In this document: positions 8,754 through 16,900 of the stretch, one piece after another
How positions within the stretch are numbered: position 1 is the first letter of the stretch
How the letters are laid out: each line of letters opens with the position of its first letter
NCBI GenBank assembly: GCA_947488845.1
Contig: CANLBM010000012.1
Span: forward strand, 62,001 to 126,000
Reading direction: 5' to 3'
Origin: an uncultured Sphingomonadaceae bacterium
GTDB taxonomy: Bacteria; Pseudomonadota; Alphaproteobacteria; Sphingomonadales; Sphingomonadaceae
DNA: 64,000 nucleotides
The notes under the pieces: model-generated
Database searches by the model: none
The model's input: the letters and a program-made list of their open reading frames with translations, nothing else
Told to the model about the DNA's origin: nothing
Position numbers and translations under genes: made by a program

Positions 8754-9317
8754 CTATCTCATTCCAAAGCGGATGACGCTTTCCGTTGAAAACCTAACGA
8801 TACTAACTAGTATTTTCGTGAGAAAATGATCTGTTATCAGATTGTCTGCAGCGCTGTCGTGATGCTCCCTCTCGTCAACAACGACTTGTTCGACGCAATC
8901 AAACGCCTTCTTATCTGCAGATTTCAAAAAAGCCATTTGATGTTCAAGATGATTTAGAGCCACATGTTCGACCGCATAAGTAGTCGCGAATACGGCCTGA
9001 CTTCCCATAAATCCCGTAACCAATCCAAGTGCAAACCCGCCAATTCCGCAAAGGTGGTAGCTGATACAACGCCTGATCCCATACTCCTCCAAATGATTAG
9101 CAAAGATTCCCCGGTGCTGTTCTTCATGCTGCTGGTAGCGCACAATCTCCGGCAATTGAGCGCGCGCAAATATATATGCACCAATTTTTTGCGCGCGATA
9201 AATATTCACGGCTCCATTTTCGCCGGCGTGATCCACTTTTATCATTTTCTCGGAGATGGATTGGGCAGCGCGAACCATGGAGGCTTTTACGATCCTATTT
9301 TGATTAGTGGAAGCCAA
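8754..9317 (-). CDS. COQ7-family di-iron hydroxylase (demethoxyubiquinone hydroxylase-like)
   Basis: Di-iron monooxygenase of the COQ7 family, which hydroxylates demethoxyubiquinol in ubiquinone synthesis. Iron-ligand motifs are visible: KVDHAGENGAVNIYRAQ (first Glu), QQHEEQHRGIF (E-x-x-H), YAVEHVALNHLEHQM and VVDEREHHDSA (E-x-x-H). It is 187 aa from a TTG at 9317; an ATG at 9278 is an alternative start. The gene is clearly more AT-rich than its neighbours and is followed upstream by a duplicated gene fragment, so it may be recently acquired. Whether it is the cell's main COQ7 cannot be told here. Confidence 0.85.
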   Translation of the reverse strand: MASTNQNRIVKASMVRAAQSISEKMIKVDHAGENGAVNIYRAQKIGAYIFARAQLPEIVRYQQHEEQHRGIFANHLEEYGIRRCISYHLCGIGGFALGLVTGFMGSQAVFATTYAVEHVALNHLEHQMAFLKSADKKAFDCVEQVVVDEREHHDSAADNLITDHFLTKILVSIVRFSTESVIRFGMR

Positions 9318-9369
9318 ATCCTAACGTCCACTGACGGGATATTGCGGCTACCAATGTCACCTAAAAACC

Positions 9370-9564
9370 AACCCCATCAAACCGCCACAACCTCCTGCCG
9401 GATCGCGCCGAAAATAGAATGCCCATCCGCATCCAGCATCTGGATCTTAACCGTATCGCCTGCGCTCATGAAGGGCGTCTTCGCTTCGCCGGTGTTGATC
9501 GTCTCGATCATCCGGATTTCGGCGATGCAGCTATAGCCCAGGTCGCCTTCGCTGACCGGTTTGC
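9370..9564 (-). pseudogene. Remnant of the 3' end of a fumarylacetoacetate hydrolase family gene
   Basis: About 195 bp reading on the minus strand GYSCIAEIRMIETIN, then TGEAKTPFMSAGDTVKIQML and DADGHSIFGAIRQEVVAV followed by a stop. It aligns without gaps to 11060-11254, the 3' end of the intact FAH gene. The differences I can see are mostly synonymous, so it looks like the end of a diverged orthologue rather than a fresh duplication. Everything 5' of the fragment is gone. Together the two copies flank the permease gene. Confidence 0.85.
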
Positions 9565-9716
9565 ATGATGGTGACAGTGCACTCTATTTCAGGCGCAGGA
9601 ACAAATTGGTGCGCTGTCACCGCAAGTCAGAACGCTCTGACGGACCCTCCCGATCCAAGAAATTTCTTTGAAAAAAGAAAGTTATATGCAAGTCTCCGTC
9701 CGGGGGGACAAGTTAC
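9565..9716 (+). promoter_or_regulatory. Leader region of the amino-acid permease gene
   Basis: About 150 bp between the FAH remnant and the permease start. It contains an inverted repeat GGTGACAG (9570-9577) / CTGTCACC (9614-9621) and a run of AAGAAA repeats near 9660-9680. The ribosome-binding site GGGGGGACA lies just before ATG 9717. No clear -35/-10 pair was assigned. Confidence 0.35.
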
Positions 9717-11009
9717 ATGGCAAAATTGGAAAGACCGTTCGGTGTCTGGACGGCGACTGCGATGGTCGTGGGGACGATGATTGGTGCGGGTATTTTTGTT
9801 CTGCCCGGACAGCTCGCGCCGCTTGGCTGGACCGGTGCGGTCAGCTGGATCGTCGGCGGCATGGGCGTATTGTCAATTGCCCGTATCATCGCCGATCTCA
9901 CGATCCAGCGATCCCAGGAGCCCAGCATATTGACGATCTGCGGCGACATTCTCGGGCTGCTTCCGGGGCGGGTGATCGCCTGGAGCTACTGGGTTTCCCT
10001 GATATGCAGCGTATCGGTGGTCGCCATGGCCGGTGCCGCCTATCTGCTGCATCTGTTTCCGTCGCTTCCCCACGGACCCCTGGAGCAAGCGATTGGCGGA
10101 ACGGCAATCGTTGCCGCATTGGCCGCGATCAATATCCGCGGCGTGCGCAACGCTGGCAATTTTCAGGTGGCCGCTACGTTGCTCAAGCTTGTGCCGCTCG
10201 TCGTTGTCATTGCAATCGTCGCGTGGCTCGCCGTGAGCGCGCCGGCTACCTATAGCCAGGCTCCGCTGGCTCCCTTTTCGGCGGCGTCGCTGACGCCGGC
10301 GCTGGCCATCACATTTTTTGCCCTGCTCGGTTTCGAATCCGCGGGTCTGGTGGCGGAACGGGTGCGCGACCCGGCTCGCAACGTCGTGCGTGGCACATTG
10401 CTGGGTCTGACGCTGGTGCTTGTCATCTATATGATCGTGAGCACCGGTATCATGATGGCAAGCCCGGCGAACGAACTATCTGCCAGCTCTGCCCCGATCG
10501 CCTATTTCGTCACGCGTTTTCTTGGTCCGTGGGCCGGAGATGCCGTTGCGTTATTCGCCGCGATCTCCGCGATCGGTTGTATCAACGGCATAATCTTGTT
10601 CATGGGCGAGCTCCCGCTGGGTATGGTCCGCGACGGCCAGCTGCCCGAATATATGGCGCCGACCAGCAGCCATGACGTGGCGGCGCGACCCTTGCTGCTC
10701 GGCAGCCTGCTGGCGATTATACTGATGTTGGCGAGCGCGACAGGCATCGGCGAGAGAGTGCTGGACTTCCTGCTGCGGCTGACGACCGCTTCGGCGATCT
10801 GGTTCTACGCAGCCATCTGCATCGCCGCTCTGGTGGTGCATATTCAGCGAACCCTGGCGGTAGTTGGCCTCGGCTTCTGCTGTTGGGTGCTCTATGGAAC
10901 CGGCTTGGAAGCGGGCGGTCTCGGCATCCTGCTAATCCTGGTCGCGGTGCCGCTGCATTTTCTGGTCGGCGGACGGACGCGTGCCCGCGGGACGGCTCCT
11001 GCCGGCTGA
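9717..11009 (+). CDS. APC superfamily amino-acid permease
   Basis: Inner-membrane amino-acid transporter or antiporter, 430 aa, about 12 hydrophobic segments. The first helix carries the substrate-binding GTMIGAGIFVLPGQLAPLGW (the APC 'G-x-G-I-F' unwound motif). Helix 6 reads ITFFALLGFESAGLVAERVR, the conserved F-x-G-F-E motif that contacts the substrate and is followed by basic residues. The closest textbook types are AdiC/PotE-like exchangers. It sits alone on the plus strand between an FAH 3' remnant and the intact FAH gene. Given that tyrosine catabolism genes follow, an aromatic amino acid is a possible substrate (inference). Confidence 0.9.
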   Translation: MAKLERPFGVWTATAMVVGTMIGAGIFVLPGQLAPLGWTGAVSWIVGGMGVLSIARIIADLTIQRSQEPSILTICGDILGLLPGRVIAWSYWVSLICSVSVVAMAGAAYLLHLFPSLPHGPLEQAIGGTAIVAALAAINIRGVRNAGNFQVAATLLKLVPLVVVIAIVAWLAVSAPATYSQAPLAPFSAASLTPALAITFFALLGFESAGLVAERVRDPARNVVRGTLLGLTLVLVIYMIVSTGIMMASPANELSASSAPIAYFVTRFLGPWAGDAVALFAAISAIGCINGIILFMGELPLGMVRDGQLPEYMAPTSSHDVAARPLLLGSLLAIILMLASATGIGERVLDFLLRLTTASAIWFYAAICIAALVVHIQRTLAVVGLGFCCWVLYGTGLEAGGLGILLILVAVPLHFLVGGRTRARGTAPAG

Positions 11010-11066
11010 ATGCCGGGCAGGGCTTATGCCTCCAGCGTCCGCATTACCTGCGGAGATTCAACCCCA

Positions 11067-12077
11067 TCAAACCGCCACAACCTCCTGCCGGATCGCGCCG
11101 AAGATCGAGTGGCCGTCCGCATCCAGCATCTGGATTTTCACCGTATCGCCAGCGCTCATGAACGGTGTCTTCGCCTCGCCGTCGTTGATCGTTTCGATCA
11201 TCCGGATTTCGGCGATGCAGCTGTAGCCGAGGCCGCCTTCTGACACAGGCTTGCCGGGGTCGCCGTCGGGGCCCTGGTTGGAGACGGTGCCGGAACCGAT
11301 GATCGTGCCGGCGCACAAGGGCCGGGTCTTGGCGGCATGGGCGACCAGATCGGCGAGGCTGAAGGTCGCGTCCTTGCCGGCATTGGCGCGGCCAAAGGGC
11401 TCGCGGTTATAGTCGACCTGCAGCGGCAGATGGATGACCGAGCCCTGCCACGCATCGCCCAGCTCGTCGGGGGTGACGCAGACCGGGGAGAAGGCCGATG
11501 GCGGCTTGGACTGGAAGAAGCCGAAGCCCTTGGCCAGCTCGCCCGGGATCAGACCGCGCAGGGACACATCGTTGCACAGCATCACCAGCTTGATATGGTC
11601 GGCGGCGTCTGCGGCGCTGGTGCCGGCGGGCACATCGTCGGTGATCACCGCGACCTCGCCTTCCATGTCGCAGCCCCATTTGGGATCGCCGAGCGGGATG
11701 TCGTCGCGCGGGCCGAGGAAGGCGTCGCTGCCGCCCTGATACATTAATGGATCGCTGTAGAAGCTCTCCGGCACTTCCGCGCCGCGCGCCTTTCGCACCA
11801 GTTCGACATGATTGATGTAAGCGCTGCCGTCGGCCCATTGATAGGCGCGGGGCAGCGGGGATTCGGCCAGCCGCTCGTGGAAGCGTTCGCAGGGCACGGT
11901 TTCATGTTCGACATCACGGTAGAGCGCTTCCAGTTTTGGCGCGCATTGCTCCCAGTCATCGAGCGCCGCCTGCAGGGTCGGGGCGATATGGCTCGCTTCG
12001 CTGCAGCGGGTGAGATCCTTGGAGACCACGACCAGACGGCCGTCGCGGGTGTCGTTCTTCAGGGTGGCGAGTTTCAT
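11067..12077 (-). CDS. Fumarylacetoacetate hydrolase family protein
   Basis: Metal-dependent hydrolase that probably splits fumarylacetoacetate to fumarate and acetoacetate, the last step of the homogentisate pathway. It is 336 aa. The metal-binding acidic cluster is visible in WGCDMEGEVAVITDD and DHIKLVMLCNDVSLRGL; the C-terminal LCAGTIIGSGTVSNQGPDG is the FAH signature. It lies downstream of hppD and the VOC gene on the same strand, with a palindromic repeat in the 129-bp gap. Its last 65 codons are also found as a diverged fragment at 9370-9564. Other FAH-family activities (acylpyruvate hydrolase) cannot be excluded. Confidence 0.9.
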   Translation of the reverse strand: MKLATLKNDTRDGRLVVVSKDLTRCSEASHIAPTLQAALDDWEQCAPKLEALYRDVEHETVPCERFHERLAESPLPRAYQWADGSAYINHVELVRKARGAEVPESFYSDPLMYQGGSDAFLGPRDDIPLGDPKWGCDMEGEVAVITDDVPAGTSAADAADHIKLVMLCNDVSLRGLIPGELAKGFGFFQSKPPSAFSPVCVTPDELGDAWQGSVIHLPLQVDYNREPFGRANAGKDATFSLADLVAHAAKTRPLCAGTIIGSGTVSNQGPDGDPGKPVSEGGLGYSCIAEIRMIETINDGEAKTPFMSAGDTVKIQMLDADGHSIFGAIRQEVVAV

Positions 12078-12102
12078 ATGCGTTCCTTCATCCTGCTCCG
12101 TG

Positions 12103-12182
12103 CCCCCGCGATGGCGGGGGCCTATCTCTTGCCAGCGCCTCTTGTCGAGGCTTCAGGAGATGGACTCCTGCCTACGCAGGAG
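12103..12182. repeat. Palindromic intergenic repeat (two hairpins) upstream of the FAH gene
   Basis: Two hairpins are visible: CCCCCGCGATGGCGGGGG at 12103-12120 and CTCCTGCCTACGCAGGAG at 12165-12182, joined by GCCAGCGCCTCTTGTCGAGG-like sequence. This is a dispersed repeat type common between sphingomonad genes. It fills most of the gap between the VOC stop and the FAH start and may attenuate readthrough or stabilise upstream mRNA. Confidence 0.75.
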
Positions 12183-12206
12183 CACGACATTGTTCAATGC
12201 GAAAAC

Positions 12207-12755
12207 CTAATGCTCGTCGCGCGCCTTTTCGTGCAGCCAGGCGGCGTGCTGCGGCGCCTTCTTGGTGCGGCTCCATTCTTCCAGCATCGCGGGGGCGACA
12301 CGGCGCAGATCGGCCATTTCCTCGTCACTGCCGATATCGCAGGCCAGTTCCAGCCGGTGGCCGTTGGGATCGAAGAAATAGATCGACTTGAAAATCCCGT
12401 GATGGGTCGGGCCAAGCACTTCCAGCCCTTCGGCTTCGGCATTGGCCTTGGCCGCCATCAGGTCGTCGAGCGAATCCACCTTGAAGGCGATATGCTGGAC
12501 CCAGGCCGGGGTATTCTGGTCGCGGTCCATCTGCTTCTGCTCGGGCAGCTCGAAAAAGGCGAGGATGTTGCCGCCACCGGCATCGAGGAAAATATGCATA
12601 TAGGGATCATGCTCGCCGGTCGACGGGACTTCATTTTCGGCAAAGGCGAGCTGGAAATCCATGCCCATCACCCTTTTGTAGAAATCGACCGTCTGCTTCG
12701 CGTCCTTGCAGCGATAGGCGACATGGTGGATGCCGTTGATCTTTGGTGCAGTCAT
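12207..12755 (-). CDS. VOC family (glyoxalase/dioxygenase-fold) protein
   Basis: Vicinal-oxygen-chelate protein of 182 aa with two beta-alpha-beta-beta-beta modules. Candidate metal ligands are His in GIHHVAYRCKD, Glu in LAFFELPEQ, His in WVQHIAFKVD and Glu in GHRLELACD, the usual VOC H/E-H/E arrangement. Its start codon shares one base with the hppD stop (TGATG at 12755), so translation is coupled. A role in tyrosine/homogentisate breakdown is likely from context. No homogentisate 1,2-dioxygenase or maleylacetoacetate isomerase gene is next to it, so its exact step is unknown. Confidence 0.85.
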   Translation of the reverse strand: MTAPKINGIHHVAYRCKDAKQTVDFYKRVMGMDFQLAFAENEVPSTGEHDPYMHIFLDAGGGNILAFFELPEQKQMDRDQNTPAWVQHIAFKVDSLDDLMAAKANAEAEGLEVLGPTHHGIFKSIYFFDPNGHRLELACDIGSDEEMADLRRVAPAMLEEWSRTKKAPQHAAWLHEKARDEH

Positions 12756-13855
12756 CAGGCAGGCTCCTCTACATTGAGCACCCCGCGCGATACCTGATCG
12801 CGTTCGATGCTTTCGAACAGGGCTTTGAAATTGCCCTCGCCGAAACCATTATCGCCTTTTCTCTGAATAAATTCAAAGAAAACCGGTCCGACCTGCGCTT
12901 CGGCAAAAATCTGCAGCAGCAGACGCGGTTCGCCGCCGTCCGTCGTGCCGTCGAGCAATATGCCGCGGGTCTGCAGCGCCTCGACATCCTCGCCATGGCC
13001 GGGGAGTCGGCCGTCGAGCATCTCGTAATAGGTGTTTGGCGGCGCGGTCATGAAGGGTACGCCCAATTTCTTGAGCCGGTCCCAGCAGGCGATCAGATCG
13101 TCACAGATCAGCGCGATATGCTGGATGCCCTCGCCATTGAACTCGCGCAGGAATTCCTCGATCTGGCCCTTGCCGCCTTCGCCTTCTTCATTCAGCGGAA
13201 TGCGGATCTTGCCATCCGGCGCGGTCAGCGCCTTGGAGGTCAGGCCGGTATATTCGCCCTTGATGTCGAAGAAACGGATTTCGCGGAAGTTGAACAGGGT
13301 CTCGTAATAGTCGGCCCAATATTTCATCCGGCCGCCGTAGACATTGTGGGTCAGGTGATCGATGATCTGGAAACCCGCGCCCACCGGATGGCGGTCGACA
13401 CCGGGCAGATATTCAAAGTCGATATCATAGATCGACAGATTTTCGCCACGCTCGCCGCCCTCGTAGCGGTCGACCAGATAGAGGATCGCCCCGCCGATGC
13501 CGCGGATCGCGGGAATGCGCAATTCCATCGGCCCGGTTTCCACGTTGACCGGCTCGGCGCCCTTGTCGAGCAGATAGGCATAAGCCTTGCGCGCGTCCTT
13601 CACGCGGAAGGCCATGCCGCAGGCCGAGGGGCCGTGCTCGCGGGCAAAATACCAGGCGGCCGATTTGGGCTCATAGTTGATGATCAGATTGATGCCGCCC
13701 TGCCGCCACAGATGGACATCCTTGCTGCGATGCTGGGCGATGCGGGTGAAGCCCATGACTTCGAACACCGGTTCGAGCACGCCCTTTTCCGGCGCGCAGA
13801 ATTCGACAAATTCAAAGCCGTCGAGACCAACGGGATTTTCAAACAGATCAGCCAC
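12755..13855 (-). CDS. hppD: 4-hydroxyphenylpyruvate dioxygenase
   Basis: Fe(II) dioxygenase converting 4-hydroxyphenylpyruvate to homogentisate in tyrosine degradation. It is 366 aa from a GTG start. Iron-ligand regions are [19 protein letters not shown] (His), [12 protein letters not shown] (His) and [13 protein letters not shown] (Glu); the C-terminal [20 protein letters not shown] is the HPPD hallmark. The frame is open upstream to an ATG at 13903, but GAGGAAA 7 bp before the GTG at 13855 and the homologous N-terminus [18 protein letters not shown] favour the GTG. It heads a minus-strand run hppD-VOC-FAH. Confidence 0.95.
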   Translation of the reverse strand: MADLFENPVGLDGFEFVEFCAPEKGVLEPVFEVMGFTRIAQHRSKDVHLWRQGGINLIINYEPKSAAWYFAREHGPSACGMAFRVKDARKAYAYLLDKGAEPVNVETGPMELRIPAIRGIGGAILYLVDRYEGGERGENLSIYDIDFEYLPGVDRHPVGAGFQIIDHLTHNVYGGRMKYWADYYETLFNFREIRFFDIKGEYTGLTSKALTAPDGKIRIPLNEEGEGGKGQIEEFLREFNGEGIQHIALICDDLIACWDRLKKLGVPFMTAPPNTYYEMLDGRLPGHGEDVEALQTRGILLDGTTDGGEPRLLLQIFAEAQVGPVFFEFIQRKGDNGFGEGNFKALFESIERDQVSRGVLNVEEPA

Positions 13856-13962
13856 AAAAATTTCCTCGAGATAATGATGCGCGGAGACGCAATTTAGTTT
13901 CAAATGATACTATAGGGGATTCGGGCGGGATATGCAAGATTTTCTGCGGCTGCTGATCGGCA

Positions 13963-16900
13963 TCAATGAAAATCCCGCGACTTCGGTAAAATCCGGACAT
14001 TGCGCGGATGACCGTGGCGGGGATAGGCGGGCTGCGGTCCCGTCGCCTGCTCTTGCTGCCGGGCTGCCCAGCGGTCCTCGTTGCGATAGATGGGCCGCTT
14101 CACCTCGTCGGCGCGGGATAGTGGCATGTCCGGCCGGTCGCGGTCGGAAATGTCGTCGAGCATGAAGCTATAATCCTCGACCCGCGTCGTCATCAAATGG
14201 GTCACGCCCTCGACGCTGCGCTGGACCTCGCCGGTGGCGAGCATCAGCCGCGCCGCCATTACCGGGCGGCGCATTTTTTCAAAGCGGCGGGCCCAGAGCA
14301 GCAGGTTGGCGACCCCGCTTTCATCCTCCAGCGTGATGAACACGGCATTGCCCTTGCCGGGCCGCTGACGGATCAGGACAACGCCGGCGACCTTCGCCTG
14401 AGAGCCGTTCTTGGCCCGCGCCAGTTCGGCGCAGCTGAGTACGCCGATTTCCCGCAAGCGCCCGCGCAGAAATTCCATCGGATGGCCTTTCAGCGACAGG
14501 CGGACGCTCTGGTAATCGGCCACCACATGTTCGCCCTTGGTCATGGCCGGCAGATGCGCCTCCGCTTCCTGCCCCAGTTCCTTAGCCTGCGCTGCCTCGA
14601 ACAGCGGCAATGTATTGACCGGAGTCCGGCGCACTTCCCACAGCGCCTGCCGCCGGTCGAGCCCCAGCGACCGGCAGGCATCGGCATCGGCGAGCAGGCG
14701 CAGCGCCCGCGCCGGCAGGTTCGCTTTATGGGCGAGTTCCTCGATCGTGCGGAACGGGCGGGCGGCGGCAATCTGATCGGCCCAGGCTTCGCGAAACCCG
14801 TCGATCTGGCGCAGGCCGATGCGGAGAAAGTTTTCCTCCCCGCGCGAAGCGTGGGGAGGGGGACCATCCGAAGGATGGTGGAGGGGCCGCCGCGTAGCTG
14901 CCCTCGCGCTGCTGGCCCCTCCACCATCAGCCACCGCTGCGCTCTGGCTGACGGTCCCCCTCCCCGAAGCTGAAGCTTCAGGGAGGATGTTTTTCTCCAC
15001 CCGGTTATCCCAGTCACTGAAATTCACATCCGGTTCCCGCACCTCCACCCCGTGCTCGCGCGCGTCGCGGACGAGCTGGGCCGGCGCATAGAAACCCATT
15101 GGCTGCGAATTGAGCAAAGCAGCGGCGAACACCGCCGGGTGGTGGCATTTGATCCAGCTCGAGACATAGACCAGCCGGGCAAAGCTGATCGCGTGGCTTT
15201 CGGGAAAGCCATAGCTGCCAAAGCCCTGGATCTGCTTGTAACAGCGCTCGGCGAAATCCCGTTCATAGCCCTTGGCGGTCATGCCGGTGATCATCTTCGC
15301 CTCGAAATGGTGGATCGTCCCTACATTGCGAAAGGTCGCCATCGCCCGGCGCAGCTTGTTGGCGTCGCCGGGCGAGAAATCGGCGGCGACGATCGCCAGC
15401 TTCATCGCCTGTTCCTGGAACAGGGGCACGCCAAAGGTCCGCCCGAGCACGGATTTGAGTTCGTCCGGATCATGCGGCGGGCTGGGCGAGGGCAGGGTCG
15501 CCTTTTCCACGCCCGAGCGGCGGCGCAGATAGGGATGGACCATCTCCCCCTCGATCGGCCCCGGCCGGACAATCGCCACCTGGATCACCAGATCGTAGAA
15601 TTCGCGCGGTTTCAGCCGCGGCAGCATGTTGATCTGGGCCCGGCTCTCGACCTGGAACACGCCGATGCTGTCGCCCTTGCACAGCATTTCATAGGTCGCC
15701 GGGTCCTCGTGCGGAATATTCTGCAGCGTCCATCTTTCCTCCCCGAAGCGCAGCTTTGGGGAGGTGGCGCGCCGAAGGCGTGACGGAGGGGCATCTGGTC
15801 GAGGCGGTGGCCCCTCCACCGCGCTTCGCGCGGTCCCCCTCCCCAAAGCCTTGGCTTCGGGGAGGATGTTTAGGCTCTCCAGCATATCAAACGCCTTGCG
15901 GATACAGGTCAGCATGCCGAGTGCCAATATGTCGACCTTCATCAGGCCGAGCGTGTCGATATCATTCTTGTCCCACTCGATGAAGGTGCGGTCGTCCATC
16001 GCCGCATTGTGGATCGGCACGGTCTCGTCGAGCCGGTCCTGGGTCAGCACGAAGCCGCCGACATGCTGCGACAGGTGGCGGGGGAATTGCAGAATCTGCT
16101 GGACCAGATCGCCGAGCCGCCGGATTTCCGGATTGTCGGGATCGAGGCCGGTTTCGGCAAAACGCTTGTCGGGCTTTTTGCCGCCGTGGCTGCCCCAGAC
16201 GGTGCTGGACAGGCGGCTGGTGATATCCTCCGACAGGCCAAGCGCCTTGCCGACCTCGCGGATCGCGCTGCGCGAGCGATAGTGGATCACGGTCGCGGCA
16301 ATCCCGGCGCGGTGGCGGCCATAGCGGGCATAGATATACTGGATCACCTCCTCGCGCCGCTCATGTTCGAAATCGACGTCGATATCCGGCGGTTCGCGGC
16401 GCTCCTCGGAAATGAAGCGCGAGAAGAGCAGGTCATGTTCCATCGGGTCGGCCGAGGTGATGCCGAGCAGATAGCAGACCGCGCTGTTCGCCGCCGACCC
16501 GCGCCCCTGGCAGAGTATGCCCTGATCCTGGGCAAATTTGACGATGTCGTGGACGGTCAGGAAGTAGGGCGCATATTTCATCTTTTCGATCAGCCGCAAT
16601 TCCTCCTCGACCTTGGCGCGCAACCGTTCGGGCAGGGTCTCGCCATGGCGATCATGGGCGGCGGTCCAGGTCAGATGCGAAAGCCAGCCCTGCGGCGTCC
16701 AGCCTTCCGGCACCGGTTCCTCGGGATAATGATAGCTCAGTTCGTCGAGCGTGAAATCGACCAAGCCGAGCAATTTTTGCGTCTCGGCAATCGCTTCGGG
16801 ATGATCGCGAAACAGGCGCGCCATTTCTGCCGGGGGTTTGAGAAACCGCTCGGCATTGGCGGCGAGCAGGCGGCCCGCTTTGGGGATTGTCGTCTTTTCG

